The position numbers and the translations under genes are program-made. This document shows positions 24,665-37,645 of a stretch of 64,000 nucleotides of DNA, in pieces. Below the pieces are notes generated by a model, which was not told the origin of the DNA, did not search any database, and saw only the letters and a list, made by a program, of their open reading frames with translations. The stretch covers positions 9,250,394-9,314,393 of the forward strand of contig CM038470.1 of NCBI GenBank assembly GCA_021464415.1, read 5' to 3'. The first letter of the stretch is position 1, and each line of letters begins with the position of its first letter. This DNA is from Lonicera japonica (taxonomy: Eukaryota; Streptophyta; Magnoliopsida; Dipsacales; Caprifoliaceae).

Positions 24665-24886
24665 TGTTAAAGGAAAGAAAATCTGCATTCACATGTAATT
24701 GATATTCAAATATGTGATAGGAGGAAATTGTGGATCAAGCAAACAATTAGCATTTAAATTAGAGTAATTTTAGGATCTTAATTTACTGTATTACTAGAAT
24801 TGCTCTTCTACGTGTATATAATAGCTAGCCTTGTATAGTATAATATATTCAATACACACAGAACTTTTCTTATATCAATTTGTTTA
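24665..24886 (+). repeat. 3' LTR of copia 2
   Basis: 222 bp, two substitutions from the 5' LTR. Confidence 0.95.
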
Positions 24887-24896
24887 GAGATTGTCG

Positions 24897-25085
24897 TGTG
24901 TTTTTGAAGAGGGTAAAATAGGTGTTTTAATTACACTCTCTAAATTTAAGTTTTTAGTTTAAGTGGTGAATTTACCACTTAAAATTTTTGATGAAATTTT
25001 TTAATTTTAAGTGATAAAAATTAAGTTGGTATTTAATTTTTTTGGTTAACAAATTTAAGTGGTGCAAACAAAAATCCCTTAAGAG
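24897..25085. mobile_element. MITE copy 2, right half (split)
   Basis: Resumes the MITE match (reverse complement of 1773-1980): GGGTAAAATAGGTGTTTT, then AAGTGGTGAATTTACCACTTAAAA, then AAATTAAGTTGGTATTTAATT. With 19131-19331 it restores one MITE-length copy. Confidence 0.6.
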
Positions 25086-27784
25086 GATTGCGATCCTAGT
25101 TATTGTTGACTAAATAATCGAGTGGTAGTGTTATCACGTGAACTTATTTTTTTTTCCTTTTGTGTTTGGTTTTGTTTTGTGTGTCTCTAATTAATTCCCA
25201 CTTCAAACGGATTAATCTGTCATCAAGGTGAAATTGGGGTATGAATAATATCATAGAAGGCGCTCCAGTTAACTTACACAAATTTTAACTTTATCTCATC
25301 TTAATTTGCTAACCTTTTTATTTGATTCTGAGTTCACCACTGTTCACCACCACTTATATGAAAATTAAAACTGAAAGTAAAAAAAGATTGTCTACATCTT
25401 TTTTTTTCCCTCCCGAAGATTAGGTAATGGGTGTTGGAAAAGTACCCTTAAATACTAGTATTTGTTTTAGTATTTGTGTATAAGTTGTATTTATTAATTT
25501 ATTTATGGGTCATGTTAACATGTGCCCTCACTTATGAATAGAAATAATTAAATCATAACACGCATTAAATTAACCACATATCTCATGCAAAGTGTTATTA
25601 TATTCATTCATATATTATGATTAACATTTATCCTTAGGACACATGTTATCATTTTTCTTTATTTATTTATATTTAGAATATTAATTTTAGTTGATTTAGG
25701 ATTACTTAAATTATTAGGATTTTGATAATTGTAGGATTAGAGTTTGATAGTTCTGTTAGCAACAGTAGAATTAAGGTTTTATTTCTAATATAAATATGGC
25801 ATAATCTATCTTCTCGAATCAGAAGACAAGAATGAATTGATTATTTTATTTTTTAATTACTTTTTAGTTTAATTCTTCTTAAACATTATTTTCTTTAATT
25901 TGTGCTCGCCCTCTTTGGAATAATTATCTTCTTCTTTGTGATTCTTTGTCATTTGCTGTTAGGGCAGCTCTCTTAATAATTGCCCCCCGCATCACTTTCT
26001 TAAAGGTACCCTTATACAAAATAGGATTTTCTACCTCGTTGTGCTTCTCTCTTCAACAAGCCAATACAACGACCCTTAATTTCTCTTTTTCATGATTTTG
26101 CAATTCTAGGCACATTAAATTAATGCGCTTTTTAGAAAATAATCAGCCACTCTTTTCTTTTTCCCGAGCAAACTTACTCTATTAAATTCGTGAATGGAGA
26201 GATATTTTTCCGAGTGGAGATCGAATGTACTTGCTAAAACAAACACTTAAATTGCAAGATTATTATTTTGTCCAAAAATAAAATAAAATTGCAAGATTAT
26301 TAACTTTCCGTGTTTGACTGTCAAGTATATATTTTATAGAGGCACATATGATTATTATGTGTTTGATGTTACTTCTTTTAGGATTACTAATGTAATTAAA
26401 TAGAATAACTCAAACTTATTAATTAAGTCAATGATAATCAACCCTCCATGAGCATTGTCCATAACATATTTGATGCTTTGATGACCTATGTATCCCTTGT
26501 AAAGATAAATAAATATCTATTTGTCTTTTTAGAACATTGTTCTTGAAGTTGATATTAAAATCCTCAAAAGCACTCTACTACAAGTCTACAATTTAGATGT
26601 TAATTTTGTTATACAAAAAATCTTTGAGAAGAAAATTCATGCTAATGTTAATTCATTGATGTACCGCCTGTTGGAAATATTTTAATAAAAATAACATATA
26701 TTAATTATTTTATTTATATATAGACATAAATAATTTTCATTTATAAGTTACAAATTAAATGTTACCTCTTTTAATTATTGTGTTTTTATATAGTTTTGTT
26801 ATGTGTGATTAAATCACTTTTATGGAGGTATATTATTGGGTTTTTTTTTTGTATCATAAATATTCTTCTACTATATAAGCTAAATGGTAGAAGGAACAAC
26901 ACATATTGTTTGTCGCCTCTTATAAACTATATATATATACACATATATATTATGTTTTTGGGCAATTTGATCGTGGATTGATTCATCTATCTTCCTATGA
27001 ATGTGTACATAGAGGGGACAACGTTATAAGCTTATGGATTTTATCCATGTAGGGAGGCAATATTATCCTAAGATATTGACTTATCACAACTTCACAAGTT
27101 AGCGTTTATTTATTTTTATCTAATTTATCTACAATATTTTTCTTCTTAATTTTGTGTGATATAATATTTATATTATTTTTAAAATAAATATTAAATTTAT
27201 TTTAAAAAATATAAATTAAAGCTATTTTCTCCGACACGGCCAAAGTTCTACCACATAAACAAACTACAGAGAGAAACATCATAAAACCAAGTCCCTAACA
27301 TATCGTGGGGAGGAAAAATCAAAGATAGCTAGAACATGAGGTAGCATCAGGCCAAGAGTTGCTTCTTTTATTTCCCCGAAGATATATTTGGTTATTTCTA
27401 AGAGACATAACTGTTCTTAGATTAAGTTAAAGTAAAAAACTTAGAAGGTACATAAGATTTGTTTAATGGTTCTACAGTGAAATATATATAAGAGCTTCCT
27501 CAACTCATGAGTTTATATTGTTCCCAAGAGAAGATCCATGATTCTTATGAGAGGTGTGCTGTGTAAAAGAGATACTTTAAAATTTAATTAAACGGGTGAA
27601 TTATCAAGAATTTTACCGTGAGTTTAGAAAAAAAAATTAATGTTAGATAAAAAATTAGAACTCACAGCCTCTTGCTTAATATAAAAGTCATATAGTACTT
27701 TATATAAACTATTATGCAAATTTGGCCATTTCATAATTAATGAACTAATATTTTATAGTAAGATTGGTTTAACCTATATCAATA
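25086..27784. other. Intergenic
   Basis: No gene supported. AT-rich. A TGTTGGAAATATTTT start near 26669 and a TATATAAGC box near 26873 are vaguely LTR-like, but I found no partner. Confidence 0.45.
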
Positions 27785-27793
27785 TTGATTATT

Positions 27794-28985
27794 GGGGTAA
27801 TTAGTACTTTTTACCTTTAAAGTTTCTCGCTTTTCCCACGGTTGTCCATGATTTTTTTTTTCGGTTGAAGCATCCCAAAAGTTTGCTATGTGTCCCACAT
27901 TCGTCAAAAAATGGATGTCCTGCTAAAGATGTGGACGGAAAACGCACGTGCAAGGCATAAGGTCGACTGTGCAGGGGCAATTTGGATATTTTGAACTCTC
28001 CCACCTTCCCCAAATCATCTTCTCCCTCCTTCCCCTCTCACCCCTCTCTCCGCACCCAAGCTAGGAGGCACTATTTCATATGTGGCACCAGTGGTTACTA
28101 TAATAGTATGAAAGTTTCGTTCTGGTTGTTGCTTATATTTTGGCTTTTTTAGCTTCGTTCTGGTTTAGATCTATGCGTATTTAATTGTTTTCCTTTACTT
28201 GTTTTTACTTATAACGTCGAGTATGAGTGAATTATGCTTTCATTATTTGGATATGGTTTTTATTTTTTTATTTTTTTTTCTCATTTTCTTTTAATTGTAG
28301 AATATTTATTTTTTTCCCTAGCAATCTTAACAGCCTTCAAAAAGGAAAAAAAATTCCTTAGAATTTGCATAAAAAACCATCGAATGCAAAATAATGTTTA
28401 GTCACGTTTATTTCTCAATTAAATGAGCGAAAGCCTCATTCGTTATAAGAAATAATTAGCAACTCTGGGAAGCATAGCTAGTTCATTTATACGTTTGTAT
28501 GTGGCTTGAAAGGCTTTATCCTTCCACAATTCCTCAACTTGGTGCATACTCGGCTACTCGCGAGTGGAAAAATGGCATCCAAGTTCCTTGACATCGTTAC
28601 TTGGAGAAGCCAATCGAAGAATAATTTTCGCAAAAAATCCCTAAATTTTATTTTCTTGATTCATCATCATCAAATGGAGACTCAATCATTAGCAAGAAGA
28701 ATTACCAAATTAGAGGCCCGGAGTGGCGTGGTGAACTCCAGTGGTGAAATTGGATAAGGCGATGGAGGGAGAGATATGTCTTTCTTACTTTTGATTTGAA
28801 ATATCGAAATTATCCCTGCACGGTTGACCTCATGCATTGTATGTGTGTTTTCCGTCCACATCTTTAACGGGACATCTATTTTTAGATGAGTAGCAAACTT
28901 TAGGAATATTTTATCCGAAAAGAGATCATGGAAGAAGATCTAGAACGAAAATGATAAACTTTAGGGAATAAAGTGTTAATTATCC
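27794..28985. mobile_element. Non-autonomous Mutator-like element (9-bp TSD)
   Basis: Flanked by a perfect 9-bp direct repeat TTGATTATT (27785-27793 and 28986-28994), the length typical of Mutator elements. The ends are inverted repeats of about 190-200 bp: the left tip GGGGTAATTAGTACTTTTTA pairs with the right-end complement GGATAATTAACACTTTATTC, and deeper both carry AAAGATGTGGACGGAAAAC. The 0.8-kb interior has no transposase. Its pyrimidine-rich block at 28010-28060 and more codon-like stretch at 28500-28760 could be captured host sequence (Pack-MULE), which I cannot confirm. Confidence 0.8.
28506..28757 (+). other. Possible captured gene fragment inside the MULE
   Basis: An 83-codon open frame (starting [13 protein letters not shown]) in the element interior. 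No family is recognised. It is more GC-balanced than its surroundings and lies at the edge of the right TIR. Listed only because Pack-MULEs often carry such fragments. Confidence 0.25.
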
Positions 28986-28994
28986 TTGATTATT

Positions 28995-30967
28995 TTATTG
29001 CACTGGTTTTAATATTTATATGTTATCTTTGAGTTGACTTGAATCTTTTGAGGATCCATTCACATCTATATATATATATATATTTAATTAAAATATTTTT
29101 TAATTGAATATGATCTGTTTCACTTGACGGTCAGTGCATTCACATTAGTATCACATTCAATGGGATTACTTTCACATGCACAGGGCTTGCTTAATTTCTC
29201 ACGTACGTAAACGTACAACAACCATAATATTGTTTATTAATTCAATTCAAGACTGCCTCAATTAATTGCCCATAAAAAAAATTAGATAATTCAACAGCCA
29301 AAAAGTTTGTTAAGTGTGAACTCATTGTTATATAAAATTTATTAACTATTAATAAAGCACGAGTTTAATTGAAGTTGCCTGCTTTATACCGAAAAGTAAA
29401 GCCATTAAAATAAAAACCATAAACATTCATGAAGTATTGGATTCCCAATAATATATGGAATAAAGGGAAAAATACATATAAAAAGCTAAAAAGTAATAAC
29501 ATTATTATATTTTTAGAAAGTGTGAAAAATAAATATGAGCTTTTAATTAGTAATGAAAGGAGTACTTTTTTTACCACAGATTAAATGACCATTAATTCAA
29601 GAAATCCATTAGCGACTATTGTTCCTTTAGCTATCCAATTGGGGTACGGTATATTAAAAAACCATATTTAACAATTGTCTTCTTGCTGTGCATATATTAA
29701 AATTGGTATAAACCTATACCACATGGTAAGGCTTGGCTAAATTTAACGATAGGCTAAATTATAGCCAAGTGGGTAAATGTTACCCATTCCTCCCTCAGGC
29801 GATTTACATTGACTTGACCCTCCCCCTCCCATTTTCCCTTCAATGGTTAGTCTGCCAACGGCTCTCTTGTCTCTTCATTTTACATTTTCAAACTTTTTTC
29901 AATGTATATATGTACAAGCTTATTCTTCTCAAACATGATGAGTTTTTAAGAAAAAAAACTTTGTACCAAAATTATATGAGAGTTACTTCAAATGCTATAG
30001 TACGTGGTGACTAATCAAAGTTCATAAATATTTTGAGAAATAGTTAGGCAATAATTTCATAAGCACCCATGGTATTTCGACAATTAGGATCGTTGGGTCT
30101 CTTCAGTAGCATTTCAATATGATTTCACAATCGATATTATTTTATATTTCTAAATTTACACACAAAATGATAATTTACAAAGTGGAACGAGTGACATGGA
30201 CATGGTAATTAAATTTTGCATTATTTATTATTTATGTTTATATTTACATAATATTTAAATGATTATCCACAATAGTTTTATGATTATTATTTGTGTATAG
30301 GTCAACAATATTCAAAGTTCTTACCCGGCAGTGAAACATAAGCCATTTATCTTTGATCGTTGCTATCAAATTCTGAAAGTCCTTCCTAAGTTTGATATGC
30401 GGACAACATTTATGAACAATGCTGGATTTTTTTATAAATTGTGGAGGCAAAACATCTCTTATGATATATAATCAACTTAATTTCGATAAGCTGTAGGGGA
30501 GGAAAGCAACAAAGTTAGCAAAAAGATCGAAGGATAAGGCAGCCGCAATTGCAATTGAAGAAGTGAGTCTTGAGCACGTCGAGAAAACTGATGTCGAATA
30601 TTTACACTACGCGAGACAAATTTATAAATAAAAAATAATTGTGTTGTTTGTGTATGGATGCATTATTGAACTTTGCGCTGAAGGAAGTTCAGATTTATTA
30701 ACCTCTCACTCTGATTGCAATCCAGTGAATGCATTAAATCAACAGAGATCTTATTATTTTATTGTTTTCCTTAAAAAATAATTCTACATGTACATAAAAA
30801 TATGTTATATTAATGTGTCAATCACTCAATGGTTATAATAAATTGTGATAAGCTTATTTTAACCAATAAATAATAGTTACATTTGATATGTCAGATATTT
30901 ATGTATGTGTGAAATTTAACTTATTATAATAAACTTGTACCGGAAGTAATTTTTTTAAAAAAAGTCA
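28995..30967. other. Intergenic; contains duplicated ancestral segment and a possible coding relic
   Basis: 29030-29210 is related to 44930-45065 and 57560-57730 (shared GAGTTGAC..GAATC, TGATCTGTTTC-type and TTTCACATGC blocks). Around 30300-30630 a broken frame (VLPKFDMRTTFMNNAGF; KLAKRSKDKAAAIAIEE) looks formerly coding, of unknown family. No intact gene. Confidence 0.4.
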
Positions 30968-31655
30968 TGGGATACTGAAAAATAGGGCCTTGTAGGAAAA
31001 CGTTTTCTACAAAAAAACCAGGGAATAATATTTTTGTAAATTAAGGGCCTATATTTGACCAAACTCTAGAAAGAGTGTAAACTTAAATTTGTAGTAAATT
31101 TTTAAATTGTATTTTTTTATTGAATCATGCAAAATTAAGTTTTCACTACATGTTTTTAGTATATTATTATAAATAAGTATTTAATTGACAGTGTTTTAAA
31201 ATACTTTTACCAAATCACATATTCAAAACCTACTTATTAATAATTTTCGGAGTTATGCAGAGTTAAGTTTGCACTCCTTAATTTTTAAAACATTACTATG
31301 TATTTGTGTTTATTTGACGTTGTTTTAAAGTTTTATGAATAAAACATAAGAATATAATTATTAAAAAAAATAAACACATCATGCAAAACAAATTTGCATT
31401 AATTTTTTTGATTGCAAAATTAAGTTTACGCAAAATACAATTTTGTGCAATATTGAGTTTACACAAAACACAATTTTGTGCAAAGTTAAAATTTACTCTC
31501 AGTCAAAGCCCTTATTTTAAACCACAATCGATAAACAAGTCCTTATTTTAAAATGATAATTATATGTAGGCCTTTATTTCTAAAAAATATTATTCTTTGA
31601 TTTTTTTTATAAAAAACATTGTGAGACAATATCTTTTACCTTATTTCTAGTATTT
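30968..31655 (+). mobile_element. Hairpin-array repeat family, copy A
   Basis: A roughly 690-bp repeat whose inverted counterpart is 54934-55512. Shared landmarks: GGATACTGAAAAAT at one end, GGGAATAATATTTTTGTAAAT, a TGCAAA-rich centre, AAGCCCTTATTTTAAA, and CCTTATTTCTAGTA at the other end. The centre has 18-nt units at 31413, 31446 and 31479, spaced 33 bp. The last 100 bp also resemble the inner arm ends of the foldback at 58654-60121. It lies directly upstream of the NCL-a promoter. Confidence 0.6.
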
Positions 31656-31754
31656 TTTTTTTATCTTTTTTCTAGTTGACTTCCCAAATGTCTTGGTCTC
31701 CCAGACTATTCAATACAAAAGAAAGATCGAAACATCAACTCCCAAAAACACACA

Positions 31755-31762
31755 TATATATA
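31755..31762 (+). promoter_or_regulatory. Candidate TATA box of NCL-a
   Basis: TATATATAGG about 85 bp before the start codon. The surrounding 31675-31840 is related to 61395-61600 upstream of NCL-b (CTAGTTGACTT, GTCTTGGTCT, ACACACATAT), which supports conserved promoter sequence. Confidence 0.5.
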
Positions 31763-31844
31763 GGTGCTAGAATACACTAAAGCTACTCAACCTTTCGCAC
31801 AAAAATAAAAAAAAAAAACCCCACATAATTAACAACCTTTTAAC

Positions 31845-34800
31845 ATGGAAACCTTCTCTTTGTTACCATTTCTTTTCTTCCTCATAATCGTGGGCACTTG
31901 CCAGAGCCGAATAATAAATCCAAAAGTATCTGATATATCGTTGATATCAGATGGACTAGTTGAGAAATTAGATGAACGGCCATCCGTTGTGAAGGGGTTT
32001 GTTGCATCAGATACATGTAAAGATATATACGGGCTATTGCCGTGTAGTGATACGGTTATAGGGAACACATTCCTAATAATTGTGTATGGGTATTTGATGT
32101 CTTTGGCAGCTAAGTATTTGTCTGATGGAAGTGAAGGTTTGCTTGAAATTCTGGGGCCTGGTATTGTTGGTGGTCTTCTCTTGCCAGGCCTCAGCACTCT
32201 TCCTGATGCTTCTATTGTTTTAGGTAACACAAAAATTTGATATTTTCTCTTTATTTTTATTTAATTATTAGAATGGTAGATGATCATGAATATGCAGTAC
32301 TGAGTTGTATGTCTTGTTTTTTGGTACTTGTCAAATTATACTAGTTAAGATTAATTGTAGTAAATTACCTTAAAAAACATAAACCATTGACTTTAACACT
32401 TGACTATATGTAGTACGTGGCTACGTGCTTCCAATAACCTTATAATATAGCGATGCATGACAGACATTACGGGTTGGGAGGGAAGTGGAGTGGTCAAGGA
32501 TCCAATTGGTAAAAACAAAAATTTTTGTTTATTGCTTATTTTTTAAAGCATATAACAGCGTTGAATAAAATTTGAAGATTTTTTTTAAAAGATTTTGGAA
32601 AAGTTTCTTAAATTGAATTCGCTAACTTGTTCCATTGAACTAGCTTTTGTTTTTTAATGAGCTAGCTGTTCTATTTTTAAGAATTTTGGACAAGAAATTA
32701 ATAACCATAAAAGCTGAACAGTTTACGTGGGCAAAACGAAAATATGACTTAGTTTAGTGATTAGCTATAGTGTAGTTCACTCTAAATATTATAATAAGTT
32801 CATAATATTCTTCAATATCCTTTTGGCTCTTAATTTGAAACGCAGAGGAATCTTTCTTTGGCATGTGTTTTTCTTTTCCTTTTATTTTTTAACGAAAATT
32901 CAATGTATTGGTACGTACGTGCAGTATCCGGACTGTTTGGAAGCAAAGAAACAGCACAAATAGAGGTATCGGTAGGGATGGGATTGGTAGCTGGATCAAC
33001 AGTTATGGCTTTAACCGTACTATGGGGATCTTGTATTGTAGCTGGCAAATGTGACATCGTGGGTTATGCTACTAAAGATTCACAAGATACAAAAATATTT
33101 AGCCTTACCGGTAATTTAATTATTACGCCTGTCTTTGTTTATTTAATTTGTGTTTTCTGTTAATAAACTAATCTTCTATTGATTTTTTACATTTTCAGGT
33201 TCTGGTGTTAGCACTGATATTTGGACATGCTACGCTGCAAGAATCATGCTTATATCGGTCATCCCCTTTGTAATCGTCCAAATTCCACAACCGTTTTGCA
33301 CCTATGATCAGGGCCGCATTGCTATCTTAATTTCCCTCATTTTCTCCATATTCTTCTTGATTTCTTACTTCCTTTATCAGGTATATATATATTTTTCTTA
33401 CTCCAACCTAGTCACCAACATTTCCCATTCATAAAATCAAATATATTGCAATAACATCTGTGACTTTTTAATTATTATTTGTTCAATCTTTAGAATTAAT
33501 CAATTAAACTAAATTATTCCTTCAGGTGTTTCGGCCTCAGATTCAAAAAAGAAGACTTGCATATGCGAAGCATAAGCATGTAATAGCAGGGATTTTGAAG
33601 CATTATACAACGACATTGGGAAGGCTACGTAATGAGGATGGTAGTCCTAATGAAGAGATGTTAATAAAGTAAGTCCATTTGTGACATTGCGTTTCTATGG
33701 AGTAGTTTTGACAAAATTATTTTGAATTTTTCTAGAAATATGTTAATTCTAACGCATGATGCATAATCAGTGTAAAGCGTGATTCTCACATTGGATAGGG
33801 ACCAAAGTGAAGAGCTCTTTATAAGAGCCAAAGGCGCACCAATATATTGTTCTTCAATTTTTGCACTCTATATATTCAGTACAAATTTTCTTTTGAAATT
33901 AAAATGAACGAGAAAGTGAATTAATGCGTGTGTGGTTATAATGACAGGTTGTTTGCACTGGTGGATGTGAATAATGATAAATCACTCTCACCTGCAGAGC
34001 TTAGAGCAATGATAACAGGAATCAATTTGCAAGAGATAAACTTTGATGCGGATGATATTGTTGACAAAATAATGAAAGAATTTGACAAAAACCATGATTC
34101 TGAAGTTAATTTGATAGAGTTCATAACAGGGATGTCAAATTGGCTCAATAAGACTAAGCCCTCTATGAAGAAGAACAATTCCCACAGCAAAGCAATGGAC
34201 TTGAAATTATCATCAGACTTGCACAGTGTATGTCTTATCCATAAACCTTTCCATTATGAATACATTCCCTTTCTTAACTTTGATGCCGACCATATTCATG
34301 ATACTATGTTAAATCTCATATTATTTTCAAAAGATTAAGAGGTAACTTATGAGTTTTTTTCTCTTACAAGATGTTTGCGCTTTTAGCCTCTGAATGACAA
34401 ATGATGAATGTTTAATGCGGAGTGAAACTCTTAGAAAAATATTTTAATTTTTTTTTTTATTGAATTAGTCTCTGATATCGATCTACTCATTGTTTGAATT
34501 TACATGGAGTTTAAATGCTGCATGTATAAAATTTCACAATTTTACCTTTACAATATATATTAATAACTACATTGTGAACAAAAAGAACAGAAACAACTTT
34601 ACTATACTTAATAATCATTCATCATTAGAGCAGCAAACACCACCCTTACTAAATCTAAATTTCAAAGGTAAATGGCCTGTTCAGAGGTTTCACATTGACA
34701 AACAAGAAATTTCAAAAATTTAGATTCATATCCAGAGATTTCAGATTTAGATCATGTAACTGTATTGCAGCAAACAAAGTTAGAGCACGATTTGTTGGGG

Positions 34801-35511
34801 GATTGTGACAATGAAGAGGTGGAAGAATTTGAAAATCCCAAGTGGAATATATTTAAAGCAGTGTTGATGTTGCTTGTGGGACTAATAATAGCAGCTTCAT
34901 TTGCTCATCCTTTTGTGGATTCAATCAACAACTTCTCCACAGCCACCACCATTCCTTCTTTTTTTGTTGCATTTGGGGTTCTTCCTTTTGTTCGCTCCAG
35001 TGAAGCATTGGCTGCTCTCAGTTTTGCTAGTAGTAAACGAAACAGAACTGCTTCTTTGACCCTTTCTCAGGTATGCCTGTAATTTGCTTCTTAATTTTAT
35101 ATATAATTTATCTATATATTCAGTCACTCACTCAAAATGCCACTTTTGTTTAAACATATTATGTAAATTTTTCATAAATAAATTTAATGCTTGCATGCCA
35201 GCTCTAGATATATTACTAGATATGATATGGTCTCTAATATCTATTAGTCTTCTTTTTTCTTTTTAATACAGATTTATGCAGCAATAACAATGAGTCACAA
35301 CCTTTGCCTATCAGTCTTCCTAGGACTTGTTTATCTGCGAGATTTAACATGGAATTTCTCAGCGGAAGTGTCGATTATTCTCATTGTTAGCCTGATAGTC
35401 GGCATCTCCGCTAGTGTTCGCACCACTTTTCCTCTGTGGACATGTTTGGTAGCCTATGCACTTTACCCATTGATGCCATTACTGGTTTACATTCTTGAAT
35501 ATGTTACTTGA
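31845..35511 (+). CDS. NCL: Sodium/calcium exchanger NCL-like (NCL-a), complete, 7 exons
   Basis: Exons 31845-32223, 32925-33110, 33199-33380, 33526-33668, 33948-34227, 34771-35070 and 35272-35511 join in phase (all GT-AG) to 569 residues plus stop, close to the family's usual size. Residues 1-20 form a signal peptide. The N-terminal Na_Ca_ex half has the first alpha-repeat (GSEGLLEILGPGIVGG, 95-110, to LPDA at 119-122). Two canonical EF-hand loops lie in the cytosolic linker (D303-E314 DVNNDKSLSPAE; D343-E354 DKNHDSEVNLIE). The C-terminal exchanger half has the second alpha-repeat (about 440-478, with SEALAALSFA) and ends FPLWTCLVAYALYP. Plant NCL proteins are membrane Ca2+-binding exchangers linked to Ca2+/Na+ homeostasis and salt response; transport direction here is inferred. 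The second copy, NCL-b, lies 26 kb downstream. Confidence 0.93.
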
Positions 35512-35542
35512 TCGTCTTAATTAGCTTCGGATCAAATCATTT

Positions 35543-35829
35543 AGGCTCCATTTGATAATAACATGGAAAATGAAAAGAAAATTAACTAATTTAAGTGAGA
35601 AGATGGAAAACAAGTTGAGGCATGCGATGATATTAACTCTTCCTTTTTGACTACTTCCAAGGAAAAATTTTCTTTGGGTGGTGGTGAAGAAATTTTTTCG
35701 ACAAAACATAAAAAAGGATAGATGACATATACTCACAAAAATGAGTACGAGCCTCAACTTATTTTCTATCTTCTCACCCAAATTAATTATTTTTATTTTC
35801 ATTTTTCATGTTACTATTAAACCGAGCCT
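35543..35829. mobile_element. MITE with about 100-bp inverted termini
   Basis: The left end AGGCTCCATTTGATAATAAC and the complement of the right end, AGGCTCGGTTTAATAGTAAC, pair for roughly 100 bp (both continue ATGRAAAATGAAAA and then GTGAGAAGAT). 287 bp long, 30 bp downstream of the NCL-a stop codon, so it probably lies in or next to the 3' UTR. Target duplication unclear; possibly hAT-like. Confidence 0.72.
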
Positions 35830-36163
35830 TAGTGATTTATGAAGCAAATTGAAGCATCAAATTTTTTTTTTTTTTTGAGCTAGTAATGTTATTTGCACAA
35901 TTTATTTTGGATATGTTACTGGATTGCCGAAGCTTCAATAAGGACAGTCATGATCAAATCGAGGACACAGATGGATCGAAGCATTTGGCCAAATAATTAA
36001 TTGATTGGTTATATTTATCACATGCATCATATCAATCACTAGAGTTCGATTCTTTTTGCCTTGCCCTTTTCTCACTTATGAATTAATCTATCCACTACCG
36101 CTTCTAATATATGAACAGAAAAAAAATTAAAGAAAGGAAATTATTAATTTTTCCAGGACGTCG
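35830..36163. other. Intergenic, downstream of NCL-a
   Basis: No gene. T-tract at 35863-35877. Confidence 0.5.
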
Positions 36164-36574
36164 TGAAAGAAAAGATCTATATTTGCTATGTTAATTCCGA
36201 GTAATAATCCTAAATTGCAGCATGTATAAGCAATCTATACTACGCATAAGTTTTAGAATTAAGAATTACCTGGTATAAATTAGTCCATGGGTGCCGTGCT
36301 CTTCAATTTGCGATTGAGGAGAGAAAGTATCTCTATTCTACTATGCTACTAGGATTTGTGTAATTTCAATGTGGCAAATCACACTACAAGGTGGAAAGAG
36401 ATAGGGGACTCTACTTATATTAAAATAAATAGATCCACTTACCTATTATAATGGGCTCACACAAGGCCTATCCACATTATTATACTATAATGTTTGACAT
36501 ATAAATTAATATGAGTATCAAACAATATAAAGTAAATAACGTTGACCATACTAGTCCAAATAAATAATTTAACA
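36164..36574 (-). repeat. 3' LTR of copia 3
   Basis: 411 bp, aligned end to end with 44466-44874; by eye roughly one site in nine differs, so the insertion is old. On the minus strand it is preceded by CCAAGTGGGAGAT (36575-36587), a good polypurine tract. Confidence 0.9.
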
Positions 36575-37462
36575 ATCTCCCACTTGGACGACATACGTCA
36601 GGTTATTAAAATAATACTCAGATCAATTTTACAATATGTAGCCATAATACAATGTCAAAATAGAGCAAACATTTTCAACAACTCGTCCAAAATGAGATCA
36701 TAAGTGCCATATAGCGACATAGAAAATCATACCCAATAGGGGTACTGACATCATACATACTAGGCACACATACAATAAAACAAAAGAAATGTGGGATATG
36801 GAAAAACATACAAAATGTGATAATATCATGCTATCCCAAAACCAAAAAAAAAAATGGCCCTAACATCCGCCCATGATGCTTGTTAAGATCCAATAAATAT
36901 CTCAGTATAATACAACATGAGACTGGGTCCAAAATGTCTCAAAATAATATGTCATGACAATAAGACTGTGCAGGATGACAATATTATATGGCAACAACAA
37001 TAGTAATAACCACAATAATGACAATAATAACAACAGCACTGATTTATCCAAAAGAAATCTTGAGACATAATAATAAGATATAATGTTGCTTCAAGTCAAA
37101 ATATAAACTCCTACTAATAAAAAAAAATCAAAAGATCTCACAATACCCATATGGGTCACATGATCTGCAAAGGCTTTAACAGTTAAGCCATTGGTTAGGG
37201 GATCTGCCACCATAAGTTCTGTAGGTATGTGCTCAATATAAGTCTAAAACTCCTTAACCTTCTTTCTGACAAACATATATTTAATATCAAAATGTTTTGA
37301 ACGCTTGGAGTTCTTATTGTTTTGAGAGAAACATACCATAGCAAAATTATCACAATATATGGTTAGAGGCTTCGAGATGCTCTCCACAATATGAAACTCA
37401 GAAATAAAGTTCCTCAACTACATAGCTTGACAGGTAGTCTCATAAAATGCTATATACTATGC

Positions 37463-37645
37463 TTACATAGTAGAGATAGTTGTAAGTGTTTGTTTGACAC
37501 TTTTCCAAGAGATAGCTCCTCCTGCCAACATAAAAACATATCTTGATGTGGATTTGTGGTCATCTGGACAACCACCATAATCAGAGTCAAAATAATCTGT
37601 CACCTCATGGTGATTAGATCTTCTGTAAGTAAGCAAATGATCCAT
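37463..37645 (-). pseudogene. copia 3 RNase H fragment
   Basis: Minus-strand frame with YFDSDYGGCPDDHKSTSRYVFM and AISWKSVKQTLTTIST, the copia RNase H core. Neighbouring minus-strand sequence (37130-37460 and 37650-38100) also reads as broken RT/RNase H, with stops in every frame. Confidence 0.82.

Larger units (their letters stand above)
19887..24886 (+). mobile_element. Ty1/copia LTR retrotransposon 2 (young, defective)
   Basis: 5.0 kb with 222-bp LTRs (19887-20108, 24665-24886) that differ at only two positions, so it inserted recently. It has a primer binding site, gag-pol and polypurine tract in the usual order. The flanks GAGAC (19882-19886) and GAGAT (24887-24891) suggest a 5-bp target duplication with one change. 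In-frame stops and one 1-bp frameshift mean it can move only with help from another copy. Confidence 0.95.

Noticed and set aside
26669..27300. Possible LTR starting TGTTGGAAATATTTT
   Set aside because: No paired copy, no target duplication and no primer binding site found.
30244..30450. 68-codon minus-strand frame
   Set aside because: No domain; the plus strand of the same stretch looks like the decayed coding relic instead.
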